64,000 bases of DNA from contig NZ_MVQX01000060.1 in assembly GCF_002067275.1 (NCBI RefSeq), positions 1 to 64,000 on the forward strand, given 5' to 3'. The translations under genes were made by a program, and so were the position numbers. A model generated the notes under the pieces. That model saw only the letters and a list, made by a program, of their open reading frames with translations. It was not told the origin of the DNA and ran no database searches. Shown one piece after another: positions 55,407 through 63,971 of the stretch (positions are counted from its first letter, which is position 1; every line of letters begins with the position of its first letter). The DNA comes from Methanomethylovorans sp. PtaU1.Bin093. Lineage in GTDB: Archaea; Halobacteriota; Methanosarcinia; Methanosarcinales; Methanosarcinaceae.

Positions 55407-56756
55407 ATGAAGACATACCGGGACTATGATGACCTGCCTAAGATAGAACTTCCCCATGGGCAGGAGGTGTCGATCAGTGACAGTACCTTAAGGGATGGAG
55501 CCCAGATGCCGGGCATTGTTATAAGAAGCAAGCACAAAGTGCAGATATACGAATATCTGCATATGATCGGCATTGAAAAGCTGGAAACATTTGTCTATAA
55601 TGAAAGAGATAGAAAGGCTATCAAACTCATGCAGGACAAAGGGTATGAATTCCCGGAAATAACAGGATGGGCTCGTGCAAATCCTGCGGATATCGACATG
55701 GTCCTCAATGTTGACGGAATAGAAGAAACAGGCATCCTCATGTCCGTGTCCGATCCCCATATCTACGATAAGATGAAACTTCCAACCAGGGAAGCAGCCC
55801 AGGAAAAATATCTCAATGCTCTGCAATATGCAGTAGACCATGGTCTTAGGACACGCGCTCATATCGAAGATATGACCCGTGCTGACAATTATGATTTCGT
55901 GTTCCCCCTGGTGGAAAAGATACTTGAGATCGATCCTGACTGCACCATCCGGATCTGTGACACCATAGGATACGGCATCCCTTTCATGAACGTAGATGAA
56001 CCCTACGGAATACCCACTATTGTCAAATACCTGAAACATGAGCTCGGTGCGAAGAACATCGAAACTCACTGCCATGATGATTTCGGGCTCGCAGTCGCAA
56101 ACTCCCTGGCAGGCTACTGGCACGGTGCCAACTGGTCCAATGTGACATACCTGGGCATTGGCGAGAGGGCAGGCAATGCAGAGATGGAAAAACTGCTGGT
56201 CTTCCTGAAAAGGCGTATCAAGGGCTTTGAGAAATATGATCTGAGCTGCCTTGTGGAATTTGCCAAGTTCATGGAGAAGGAGATCGGTATAAGGATACCC
56301 CGAAATAAATCTGTGGTGGGGCAGAACGTATTTGCCCACGAGTCAGGTATCCATACTGCAGGCGTTATCAAGAACCCCTTCACGTATGAACCATATCCGC
56401 CCGAGATGGTTGGAGGCCAAAGGAACTTCCTAATCGGGGATTCTTCGGGAATAGAGGTGCTTAAGTTCAAGGTACAGGAAACGCTAAAAGAAATGATGGA
56501 TGTTCACATAGAGGTAGATAAGAACGATAAGCGTCTAAGGAGTATACAGGCAGACATCCAGAGACTCTTCAATGAAGAAAAGAGGGTTTCCTGCATTTCC
56601 GATGAGGAGATCCGCGCCTATGTCAAGAAGTACTTCATGTTCAACCCCATAGTGAACCAGGACCTGCACCGCAGAGAGGACGATGAAGGTCATGAACATG
56701 CTCCGGGAAACGATCAGCGTGATATCAAACCTCGTATGTACGACGAAGTGGACTGA
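55407..56756 (+). CDS. (Re)-citrate synthase / homocitrate synthase-like DRE-TIM enzyme
   Basis: This 449-residue enzyme of the isopropylmalate synthase family has ISDSTLRDGAQMPG near 23-36, the catalytic HCHDDFGLAVANSLAG block (THCHDD near 214) and GERAGNAEMEKL near 252. The segment YEFPEITGWARANPADID, then ETGILMSVSDPHIY, resembles Re-citrate synthase of clostridia more than leucine enzymes. It may feed an incomplete citrate path to glutamate. AksA (coenzyme B) is the alternative, but AksA proteins are usually shorter (about 390-410 residues). The ATG at 55407 has GGAGG upstream. Confidence 0.75.
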   Translation: MKTYRDYDDLPKIELPHGQEVSISDSTLRDGAQMPGIVIRSKHKVQIYEYLHMIGIEKLETFVYNERDRKAIKLMQDKGYEFPEITGWARANPADIDMVLNVDGIEETGILMSVSDPHIYDKMKLPTREAAQEKYLNALQYAVDHGLRTRAHIEDMTRADNYDFVFPLVEKILEIDPDCTIRICDTIGYGIPFMNVDEPYGIPTIVKYLKHELGAKNIETHCHDDFGLAVANSLAGYWHGANWSNVTYLGIGERAGNAEMEKLLVFLKRRIKGFEKYDLSCLVEFAKFMEKEIGIRIPRNKSVVGQNVFAHESGIHTAGVIKNPFTYEPYPPEMVGGQRNFLIGDSSGIEVLKFKVQETLKEMMDVHIEVDKNDKRLRSIQADIQRLFNEEKRVSCISDEEIRAYVKKYFMFNPIVNQDLHRREDDEGHEHAPGNDQRDIKPRMYDEVD

Positions 56757-56891
56757 ATAATATAAAACACAGAAACACTGGCAGACTACTCAATATCAAA
56801 TGTAATGGATGTCTGCCACCAATTTTGTTTTTTAATTCCCTGACTTGGGACCGGTTTTTAGAGGGTCTATAAAAATAACAAAGAGAAGCTA

Positions 56892-57920
56892 TTACTTAAG
56901 CTCCTCTGCAGTATACTTTGCGATCGCATTTGTCATCTCACTGAGCTTTGCATTGCCTCCCAGATCGTACGTGACATACTTGCCTTCGGATATGACACGC
57001 TCAGTAGCCCTGAATATGGCTGCCGACCGCTCTGGTTCACCCAGATATCCGAGCATCCAGGCACCTGCAAGTACTGTAGCCACAGGATTCACTTTGTCCA
57101 ATCCGGCATATTTGGGCGCAGAACCGTGAGCTGGCTCGAACATGGCGAAATTATCGCCTATATTGGCAGAATATATCAGGCCGATGCTTCCCACAAGGGC
57201 AGAACATTCCTCACTGAGCACATCCATGAACAGGTTAGTGGAAAGTAACACTTTGTTGTTGAAGATCTGCGGGTTCTTGATCAGCTGCTGTGCGATATTG
57301 TCGATGTGGTATTCCCACACTTCAATACCCGGATAGCTCGCAGCCGCTTTGTTCACCTCTTCCAGGAACAGACCACATGTGCGCCTGAGAATATTGCTTT
57401 TGTGGATGGCCACAACGGTATCATAATTTCTTCTTTTGGCTTCCTCAAAGGCGTATCTTGCAACCTTGCCGCTTGCTGTGCGAGTGATCTTCCTGATGGC
57501 TATGGCCACATCATCTGTAAGACGTATCTCCTCGCCCACATACAGCCCTTCGGTACCTTCGCGGACACACACGAAATCAACATCACCAAGAGGCCTGCTG
57601 GTGTTAGGGAAGGTCTTGATGGGACGCACGTTGGCATAAAGGTCATATTTCTGCCTTATAGAAACAGCCACACTTCTCGGGGCACCCACTATACCGGGTG
57701 TTGTGGTCGGGCCCTTGTAGCATGCATTAGAATTGTCAAGGATGTCCCATGTCTCATCCGGTATAAGGGAATTGCCACCATGCTGCTCCCACCATGTGGC
57801 ACCTGCATCACATGTTATGAACTCCACATCAGTTCCGGCAGCTTCCATTACCTTGAACATCGCATCCACCAGTTCGGGACCTACGCCATCCCCTTTGATT
57901 ACTGCTGCAGTCTTGCTCAC
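56892..57920 (-). CDS. Isocitrate / isopropylmalate / homoisocitrate dehydrogenase family enzyme
   Basis: This 342-residue decarboxylating dehydrogenase has an N-terminal KGDGVGPELV and a substrate-binding region RSVAVSIRQKYDLYANVRPI (about 83-102). It also has VCVREGTEGLYVG, the Lys/Asp-rich cation site, and the NAD block FEPAHGSAPKYAG near 273. The binding-helix residues do not clearly match isocitrate, isopropylmalate or homoisocitrate enzymes by eye. It is convergent with the citrate/homocitrate synthase-like gene, and together they could serve glutamate or coenzyme B synthesis. The GTG start has GGTGAT upstream. Confidence 0.85.
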   Translation of the reverse strand: MSKTAAVIKGDGVGPELVDAMFKVMEAAGTDVEFITCDAGATWWEQHGGNSLIPDETWDILDNSNACYKGPTTTPGIVGAPRSVAVSIRQKYDLYANVRPIKTFPNTSRPLGDVDFVCVREGTEGLYVGEEIRLTDDVAIAIRKITRTASGKVARYAFEEAKRRNYDTVVAIHKSNILRRTCGLFLEEVNKAAASYPGIEVWEYHIDNIAQQLIKNPQIFNNKVLLSTNLFMDVLSEECSALVGSIGLIYSANIGDNFAMFEPAHGSAPKYAGLDKVNPVATVLAGAWMLGYLGEPERSAAIFRATERVISEGKYVTYDLGGNAKLSEMTNAIAKYTAEELK

Positions 57921-58015
57921 TATTAATCACCGACCATTCTAAAGGCATAGGTCATTTTTAAGCCTTCGCCATGAAACACGAAACCTTAATCCTGATATAA
58001 CATATATATTCAAGT

Positions 58016-58858
58016 ATGAGTGGCAATTTCCCCATAACAGACGAACACATGCATATAGATCCCAGAAGCAAAGGTCTTGAAGCTGTCAGGGAGTTCCAGC
58101 AGGCAGGAGGAACACATATATTCCTTGTGATGAAGCCATCCTGGACACTAGGTGTCAAAGTCACAAGGCCTGAGGACCAGATAGCTGTTTTTGAAGAGAC
58201 CATAGAGATCTCCGGACAGATCAATGAGACCGGCGTGAGATCATTTCCTGTGCTGGGAGTGCATCCTGCCGAGATCACTCATCTTCTGGAGTACATGGAT
58301 CTGCAAACCGCAGTAAGAACGATGAAAGGAGGACTGGACATAGCTGCCCGATATGTGGAAAAAGGACTTGCTGTGGGTTTGAAAAGCGGGAGGCCACACT
58401 ATCCGGTCACACCGGAAGTATGGGACGCTTCCAATGAGATAATGGAACATGCCTTCACCCTGGCAAAAGACCTGAATTGCGCCGTGCAGCTGCATACGGA
58501 AAGCGTAGGAGAGCCTGAGCTTGAGGACATTACTGCCCGTGCAAGAAAAACAGGAATCGGCCTCCACAAAGTGGTAAAGCATTACGCTCCTCCCCTGGTG
58601 AGTGCCTGTGAACGACTTGGCATATTTCCCGGAGTGCTGGCGGGCAAAGGGGCCATAGAAGAAGCATTGACCCAAGGCACCAGGTTCATGATGGAAACGG
58701 ATTACATAGATGATCCGCAAAGGCCGGGGGCTGTGCTTGGGCCCAAGACCATACCCAAAAGAACATTAAAACTTGCGGAAGAGTACGGGGAGGAGCCCTT
58801 CTGGAAGATCCACAAGGAAAACCCCGAACTTGTATATGATGTAGACATCGAGCTTTGA
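58016..58858 (+). CDS. TatD-like metal-dependent hydrolase (TIM barrel)
   Basis: This 280-residue protein has an N-terminal metal motif TDEHMHID (HxH near residue 11-13), a central Glu/Lys (VGLKSGRPH), QLHTESVG (His near 162), HKVVKHY, and ETDYIDD (Asp near 225). It is one of the archaeal predicted hydrolases related to TatD and the COG1099 group. A TATA-like ATATATATTC right before the ATG hints at a very short leader. The substrate is unknown. Confidence 0.85.
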   Translation: MSGNFPITDEHMHIDPRSKGLEAVREFQQAGGTHIFLVMKPSWTLGVKVTRPEDQIAVFEETIEISGQINETGVRSFPVLGVHPAEITHLLEYMDLQTAVRTMKGGLDIAARYVEKGLAVGLKSGRPHYPVTPEVWDASNEIMEHAFTLAKDLNCAVQLHTESVGEPELEDITARARKTGIGLHKVVKHYAPPLVSACERLGIFPGVLAGKGAIEEALTQGTRFMMETDYIDDPQRPGAVLGPKTIPKRTLKLAEEYGEEPFWKIHKENPELVYDVDIEL

Positions 58859-58870
58859 CACCACACATAA

Positions 58871-60190
58871 TTACTTCACAAGCAGAATATAGATATCCAT
58901 CACATTTGTACCAGTTTGACCGATCTTATGCAGATCTCCGATGCCATCAAAGAAAGGATATGAATCATGTGAATTCAACATCTCCCTCGCATCCAGACCT
59001 TGCATTGCGGCTTTTTCCACACTGCTCCCATCAGCAAATGCGCCTGCTGCGTCAGTGGGACCATCGATGCCATCCGTACCGGCTGCAAGGAACAACATAT
59101 CTTCCAGGCCTTCCGCCTCTATCGCAAAGGATAGAGCCATTTCCTGGCATCTTCCACCCTTACCACCATTCCTGATGGTGACAGTAGCTTCCCCGCCCGC
59201 AATAATGCAGGCCGGCCTTGACATGGGCCTTCCATGCAACAGTTCATTCTTTGCCAAAGCGGCAAATACCTTTGCGATCTCTTTAGACTCGCCTGTAATA
59301 TAAGAACTTAGCAGCAGAGTGTTGTATCCCATCTGTGAAGCCTTCTTTTCAGCAGCGTCAAGAGCAATGCAGTTAGTACCTATAAGCTTGCTATAACAAC
59401 GATCAAATACCGGATCCCCTGCTTTGAGCGTTTCTTCGACCAATCCGTTCAGTCCATCCTCCAGTAAACGACTTATGGAAGGGAGAAGTTTGATCTGATA
59501 CCTCTCCACAATATCATAGAAATCTTCGAATGTGGATGAATCAGGAACGGTAGGTCCTGAAGCAACTATATCCAGAGTATCACCCACCACATCCGATAGC
59601 ACAAGACTGATCGATTGGGCAGGGAAAACCATTCTTGCAAGACCTCCGCCCTTTACTACGGACAGGTGCTTCCTTACAGTATTGATCTCTTTTATAGTCG
59701 CACCTGAAGATAGCAAAGCTTCATGCAGCTTGACAAACTCCTTAAAAGATACATCCTTACGTGGAAGTGCGAACAGAGAAGAACCACCACCAGAGATGAG
59801 GAAAAAAACAAGATCTTCTTTTCCTGCCTGAGATAACATCTCCTTTACCATCTGACCTGCTTTAAGGCTATTTTCATCAGGAACTGGATGTGCGGCCTCA
59901 TATACCTCGATCTGCTCAAGTTTGCTCCCAAGCCCGTATTTAGTGATCGCCATACCCTTAAGAGGCAGATCATGGAGAATTTCTTCAAGAGCCTTTGACA
60001 TGGGCACTGAGGCTTTTCCAAAAGCTACGACATATATGTTTCGGAACTTGTCCAGATCATATGAACGGTTCCCTACCTGTAATGTGTTCTTATCCCTTGC
60101 CAATGCCCTTTTGACAGCAACAGAAGGCTCCACAGCCTCTATGGCACTTTTAAGGATCTCAGCTGCATCTTTCTTTAGACCATTGTGCAT
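58871..60190 (-). CDS. gck: Glycerate 2-kinase (MOFRL family)
   Basis: This 439-residue enzyme phosphorylates glycerate to 2-phosphoglycerate. The N-terminal half is a Rossmann domain with AFGKASVPMSKALEEI and FFLISGGGSSLFALP. The C-terminal half is the MOFRL domain, with IAGGEATVTIRNGGKGGRCQEMALSFA and AAGTDGIDGPTDAAGA. It is convergent with the TatD-like gene. It links serine or glyoxylate-type carbon to gluconeogenesis. Confidence 0.93.
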   Translation of the reverse strand: MHNGLKKDAAEILKSAIEAVEPSVAVKRALARDKNTLQVGNRSYDLDKFRNIYVVAFGKASVPMSKALEEILHDLPLKGMAITKYGLGSKLEQIEVYEAAHPVPDENSLKAGQMVKEMLSQAGKEDLVFFLISGGGSSLFALPRKDVSFKEFVKLHEALLSSGATIKEINTVRKHLSVVKGGGLARMVFPAQSISLVLSDVVGDTLDIVASGPTVPDSSTFEDFYDIVERYQIKLLPSISRLLEDGLNGLVEETLKAGDPVFDRCYSKLIGTNCIALDAAEKKASQMGYNTLLLSSYITGESKEIAKVFAALAKNELLHGRPMSRPACIIAGGEATVTIRNGGKGGRCQEMALSFAIEAEGLEDMLFLAAGTDGIDGPTDAAGAFADGSSVEKAAMQGLDAREMLNSHDSYPFFDGIGDLHKIGQTGTNVMDIYILLVK

Positions 60191-60235
60191 AATCTATTCA
60201 CTCAAGAACTCGGTTCTTATTTATTGCCTGCCAGG

Positions 60236-60380
60236 ATTCCCATCTGGCTTCCTTCATCTGACTGCAGACCTGTACTTATGGATCGAAATGTTCTGCTGGC
60301 ATGAAACGCCACTGTCCACAAGCCAGTGGATCACCACTATGGATAACTGTGCCAGAACAAAACTTTTTCCATCTACTTAA
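60236..60380. other. Structured, GC-richer intergenic segment, possible gene remnant
   Basis: This 145-bp segment in the 256-bp gap is denser in G/C than its flanks. It contains nested inverted repeats: GTTCT and GGCA on the left against TGCCAGAAC on the right, enclosing CCACTG / CAGTGG. Minus-strand frames read like protein over 25-40 codons (for example HSGDPLACGQWRFMPAEHF) but have no start or ribosome-binding site. It could be a decayed insertion sequence, a repeated intergenic element or an RNA. I cannot choose between them. Confidence 0.35.
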
Positions 60381-60446
60381 ATCTTCTCAAATTATCCGGC
60401 CACATCGCTTGCCAAAAACAAATATATGCTGAACAAAGATAGCTGA

Positions 60447-60812
60447 CTATAGTTCACAAAGTCTGCACACAGAGTTTTCACATACCTTATTACCAAACTT
60501 CCATTTAAGGCCCCATGCCTTGATGTCGCGTATTATAGATATGAATTCATCTCCGCTGGCAGTAAGGGAATATTCACAGCGGACCGGAAGCACAGAATCG
60601 TCAATGATCTTCTGTACCAAACCCTGCTCTTCCAGTTCCTTTAACCTGGCTGAAAGGGTCTTAGGCGTAATGTCCTTGAGCTTACGCTTAAGCTCATTGA
60701 ATCCTTTTTCTCCCTTTTCACCTTTATGAAGTTCAAATAAGATGTACATAGACCACTTTTTGCCAATTATATCTACTGTCTTGTAAACGGTACAATCCTT
60801 CATAGTATCCAT
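60447..60812 (-). CDS. HxlR-family winged-helix transcription regulator
   Basis: This 121-residue regulator has the HxlR blocks IIGKKWSMYILFELHKG, ITPKTLSARLKELEEQGLV and the helix after. Cys occur near the N-terminus (KDCTVYK) and at the C-terminus (CENSVCRLCEL), which could make it redox- or metal-sensing. The start at 60812 or 60803 lies very close to a TATA-like TTTATATA (60829-60837). It is divergent from the cupin-CGGC-ferredoxin genes, which it probably controls. Confidence 0.9.
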   Translation of the reverse strand: MDTMKDCTVYKTVDIIGKKWSMYILFELHKGEKGEKGFNELKRKLKDITPKTLSARLKELEEQGLVQKIIDDSVLPVRCEYSLTASGDEFISIIRDIKAWGLKWKFGNKVCENSVCRLCEL

Positions 60813-60835
60813 ATAGAAACTGCATAGTATATAAA

Positions 60836-60864
60836 TTAATATCTTATTTATACTTAATATCTTA
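60836..60864. promoter_or_regulatory. 11-bp direct repeat in the HxlR/cupin divergent promoter
   Basis: TTAATATCTTA occurs twice, at 60836-60846 and 60854-60864. The copies are 18 bp apart start to start, with the TATA-like TTTATA between them; the second copy overlaps the palindrome ATCTTAAAGAT. Two copies less than two helical turns apart in the divergent gap are what a dimeric winged-helix repressor might bind. Confidence 0.55.
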
Positions 60865-60927
60865 AAGATACCAAATCGAGTGAAAAATAGCCGGGCCTTG
60901 CCTGCCTATTTAAAGGAGCGAGATATC

Positions 60928-61260
60928 ATGCAATTCCTCAGCAAAACCCCTTCAGGGGAAGTACTTACGACGTCCGGGCTGGTAAACTACCAGGAAGAAG
61001 CAGTTGTCAGCCGCACCCTCTCCCAAACAAAAAATGGCACGGTAACTGTTTTTGCTTTCGACGAAGGACAGGGATTGAGCGAGCATACTGCACCTTTTGA
61101 CGCAATGGCGTTCCTGCTGGAAGGAGAAGCCCAGGTCAATATACAGGAAAAGGAACATTTGGTGAAGGCGGGAGAGATGATCATAATGCCCGCAGATCAG
61201 CCTCACAGCCTGATGGCTTTGAAGGGGTTCAAAATGCTATTGGTCATGGTACGCTCCTGA
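60928..61260 (+). CDS. Cupin-domain protein
   Basis: This 110-residue small beta-barrel protein has the cupin motifs EGQGLSEHTAPFDAMAFLLEGEAQV and PADQPHSLMALKG. The metal His of motif 1 (EHTAPFD) and motif 2 (PHSL) are kept. The ATG at 60928 has a strong AAAGGAG site. It is the first gene of a four-gene unit divergent from HxlR. Confidence 0.85.
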   Translation: MQFLSKTPSGEVLTTSGLVNYQEEAVVSRTLSQTKNGTVTVFAFDEGQGLSEHTAPFDAMAFLLEGEAQVNIQEKEHLVKAGEMIIMPADQPHSLMALKGFKMLLVMVRS

Positions 61261-61268
61261 GGTGCACG

Positions 61269-61607
61269 ATGACAGATGATCAGACAAAGAAGATAGCAGT
61301 AATGAGATGCGACATTGTTTCAGAAGCTTGTCCTGGTGTCGGTTGTTTCATGGCATTTAATAACAGAAAGGAACATTTCAGGGAATATGGAAGTAACACT
61401 GAAATAGTAGCATTCTTTACCTGCGGGGGATGTTCCGGACGCAGAGTATACCGCCTGCTGAAATCCCTTGGACGGTTCAAAGTAGACGTAGTACATCTCA
61501 GTTCATGCATGCAGATGGATAACTATCCAAAGTGTCCGCACATAGAAGAGATAAAAAGGACAGTTCTAAATGCCGGCATGGAACTGGTGGAAGGCACACA
61601 TCATTAA
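61269..61607 (+). CDS. CGGC-domain protein, putative metal-binding redox protein
   Basis: This 112-residue protein has the CGGC signature FTCGGCSGRRV near residue 58. Further conserved Cys are in VMRCDIVSEACPGVGC and SSCMQMDNYPKCPHI. The family is predicted to bind metal, with no known reaction. It lies 8 bp after the cupin gene. Confidence 0.85.
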   Translation: MTDDQTKKIAVMRCDIVSEACPGVGCFMAFNNRKEHFREYGSNTEIVAFFTCGGCSGRRVYRLLKSLGRFKVDVVHLSSCMQMDNYPKCPHIEEIKRTVLNAGMELVEGTHH

Positions 61608-61623
61608 GGAGAAGTGGCATATC

Positions 61624-61992
61624 ATGGTGATTAGAACCATAGTGAAAATAGATGAAGAGAAATGTAACGGCTGTGGAAAATGTATATCTCCCTGTGCAGA
61701 GGGTGCCATACAGCTTGTCAACGGTAAAGCAAGGGTCGTATCAGAGGAGCTCTGCGATGGCATGGGCTTTTGCATAGGCGTATGCCCGCAGGGAGCTATC
61801 TCGGTCGAGCAAAGGCAAACCGTTGAATTCAACAGGGAAAAGGCAGAATCACAACCTCGCAGTACAGATATATCCATAAGATGCTTTAAGTGCGGAAAGG
61901 GAGAGAAGGAAAGATATCTCATGCCTTTGCGCTATAAAATGGAAAGCATCTGGGTGTGCACACGCTGTCTGCCATCATTGATACATGGATGA
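61624..61992 (+). CDS. 4Fe-4S ferredoxin-domain protein with a C-terminal Cys4 motif
   Basis: This is a 122-residue protein with two cluster motifs, CNGCGKCISPC and CDGMGFCIGVCP. A C-terminal CFKCG and CTRC pair may hold zinc or another iron centre. The ATG at 61624 is used because earlier residues do not fit the family. It overlaps the GXGXG gene by 8 bp (start at 61985), so the two products probably act together in electron transfer. Confidence 0.88.
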   Translation: MVIRTIVKIDEEKCNGCGKCISPCAEGAIQLVNGKARVVSEELCDGMGFCIGVCPQGAISVEQRQTVEFNREKAESQPRSTDISIRCFKCGKGEKERYLMPLRYKMESIWVCTRCLPSLIHG

Positions 61993-62965
61993 GAACATGC
62001 TGAAGATAAGGATCCTGAAACCTATCGACAACCTGTGCGATTATACGTTCAATTTCTGCTGGAACGACAGCAAGCTGCAGCCTGAAGATGTGATACCTTC
62101 CCAGGAAGGCACTTCCTTCACATACGCAGACCTTGTAGCTGAGCTCAAGGCCGGCAGAGACGTATGCATAGATGGAAATGCAGGTAAAAGGCTCGCTTAT
62201 AGCGCAGGGACAGACCTGAAACATCTGGGAGGTACAGGTGGAACTGAAAAGGCGGGAAATATATTCGTCGAAGGTGATGTAGGACCTGAAGCCGGTATGG
62301 GAATGGCATCAGGAAGCATATATATAAAAGGCAACATAGAAGAACCCTGGGGAAACATATTGGAAGTGACTTCTGATGTCGAAGGCTACAGGAAGTTCCG
62401 TTCCATAACAGATCTGATCTCCAACGGGCCCGGCAAGGATACGTTAAAGAACAATTCACTGTCTGAAAACACCCTCAAATTGAACGATGGCATCCTTAGA
62501 GGAACCGTAGGAGCAAGATGTAACTGGCAAGGCATTATCCTTGTGGAAGGAGATGTCTATAACGGTACTGGCGTACTTATGCAGCAGGGAACAATAATGA
62601 TCAAAGGGGATGCGGGAATGAACACTGGTTCACACCTTGATGGCGGGACAGTCGTGGTTCATGGCAGTGTCGGCGAATTCTCAGGTGCCTATATGAAAGA
62701 CGGAAGATTGATCTTCATAAATGCAAAAGGCTATGTGGGTGCAGGCATGACAGGAGGAGCCATATATTCAAAGAAAAAAGTCAGTACGAGTCCTCCGGCG
62801 GTCAAGGCAAGGCTTGAAAAAGATGACATCGAGCTTATCCGCAGAACCATGGAAACCGGCCGTGTTGAATCCATGCTCTACAACAAATATGAACCTGAAA
62901 AGGAAAAAGAAAAGTTCGTTACAGTGCATATGAGAGACGGATCCATAGTTATGAGGAGAATCTGA
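61985..62965 (+). CDS. Stand-alone GXGXG (GltB C-terminal / FwdC-like) protein
   Basis: This 326-residue right-handed helix protein has repeated glycine turns: GNIFVEGDVGPEAGMGMASG, GSIYIKGNI, GIILVEGDVYNGTGVLMQQG, GTVVVHGSVG. This is the fold of the glutamate synthase C-terminal domain and formylmethanofuran dehydrogenase subunit C. The N-terminal 60 residues and the C-terminal tail are extra. No glutamate synthase core or FwdA/B/D is next to it, so it is a stand-alone member, tied to a ferredoxin by overlap. Confidence 0.85.
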   Translation: MDENMLKIRILKPIDNLCDYTFNFCWNDSKLQPEDVIPSQEGTSFTYADLVAELKAGRDVCIDGNAGKRLAYSAGTDLKHLGGTGGTEKAGNIFVEGDVGPEAGMGMASGSIYIKGNIEEPWGNILEVTSDVEGYRKFRSITDLISNGPGKDTLKNNSLSENTLKLNDGILRGTVGARCNWQGIILVEGDVYNGTGVLMQQGTIMIKGDAGMNTGSHLDGGTVVVHGSVGEFSGAYMKDGRLIFINAKGYVGAGMTGGAIYSKKKVSTSPPAVKARLEKDDIELIRRTMETGRVESMLYNKYEPEKEKEKFVTVHMRDGSIVMRRI

Positions 62966-62972
62966 CCGCGGA

Positions 62973-63971
62973 TCATGCTTTAAGGAAGGTTGCCCAGAAA
63001 ACACTCCCCTTACCCATCGGATTGTCAGTCACTCCCAGTTGCCCACTATGGAGTTCCACTATTTTTTTGGCTATTGCAAGACCCAGACCTGATCCTTTTA
63101 TTGCACCTTTCTCCACCCTCCTGAAACGTTCGAAGATGGCTTCCTTGAACTCATCAGGTATACCATCACCTTCATCCACAAAACACACCTTCCATGAATC
63201 GCCTGCATCTATGACGTTAATATCTATATTTCCATTCAGAGGACCATACTTTAGTGCATTGGACAGAAAGTTCACAAATACCTGTTCCATCAGGTTATTG
63301 GCATTTGCAGGATACGGGCCAGATCGGAAAAAAGAAACTTTGGCATTCTTTTCTGATATCTGCATCCTCATGGATTCAATCACATTGTCTATGATACAAC
63401 CAATGTCCTTTTTTTCAAGGGGTATACTGCCCAAGGTATCAAGTTTTGTAAAAGAAGCTGCTTCCTCTATAAGGTCTATGAGCTTCTTATTTGATCTGGA
63501 TATGCTTTGAAGATATTGGAGCTTCTTAATATCTGTTTCAATTTCCAGCAAATGTTCCGTGTAACCCCTGATTACCCCTGCAGGGTTGAGCAGATCATGC
63601 CGCAGTATATCTGCAAAAAGGTCCTTCATTTCATTGGAATGCTTAAGCTCACTGGCATATTGCTGTAACCTTTGTTCCATATTCTTGCGTTGCAATAGCT
63701 CTTGCTTGAGCAAATTGTTACGCCGGGAAAGAAACAGTGCCACAATAAATACGATGATGAATAGCTGGGCCATCCAAAACAAATAAAAGCCTATGGTCTG
63801 CAAAAAAGATGCTTGATCAGATCCTCCGGTGGGCACATTAAGGGATCTAGAGGGAACTGGACCATGCTGCAGCTTTGAGTAAGACGTCTCGCTTCCGACG
63901 ACCAGATGTAGAAAAAAGAATGATAGTATTAAAAAAATTAGTACCATTCGATATATACTGCTTTTTTTCAT
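62973..63971 (-). CDS. Membrane histidine kinase without a sensor domain
   Basis: This 332-residue kinase has two transmembrane helices (about 8-26 and 60-82) around a short outside loop of about 33 residues, then a coiled-coil. The HisKA-like block LFADILRHDLLNPAGVIRGY (His near 122) and the HATPase N box (VNFLSNALKYGP), G1 (VDEGDGIPDEF) and G2 (GSGLGLAIAKK) follow. The start has GAGGGTGA upstream. The outside loop is too small for a typical ligand domain, so it may sense the membrane or a partner. No response regulator is in view. Confidence 0.9.
   Translation of the reverse strand: MKKSSIYRMVLIFLILSFFFLHLVVGSETSYSKLQHGPVPSRSLNVPTGGSDQASFLQTIGFYLFWMAQLFIIVFIVALFLSRRNNLLKQELLQRKNMEQRLQQYASELKHSNEMKDLFADILRHDLLNPAGVIRGYTEHLLEIETDIKKLQYLQSISRSNKKLIDLIEEAASFTKLDTLGSIPLEKKDIGCIIDNVIESMRMQISEKNAKVSFFRSGPYPANANNLMEQVFVNFLSNALKYGPLNGNIDINVIDAGDSWKVCFVDEGDGIPDEFKEAIFERFRRVEKGAIKGSGLGLAIAKKIVELHSGQLGVTDNPMGKGSVFWATFLKA

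Noticed and set aside
55488-56339. Minus-strand open frame of about 283 codons
   Set aside because: It is the antisense of the citrate/homocitrate synthase-like gene, which has clear catalytic motifs.
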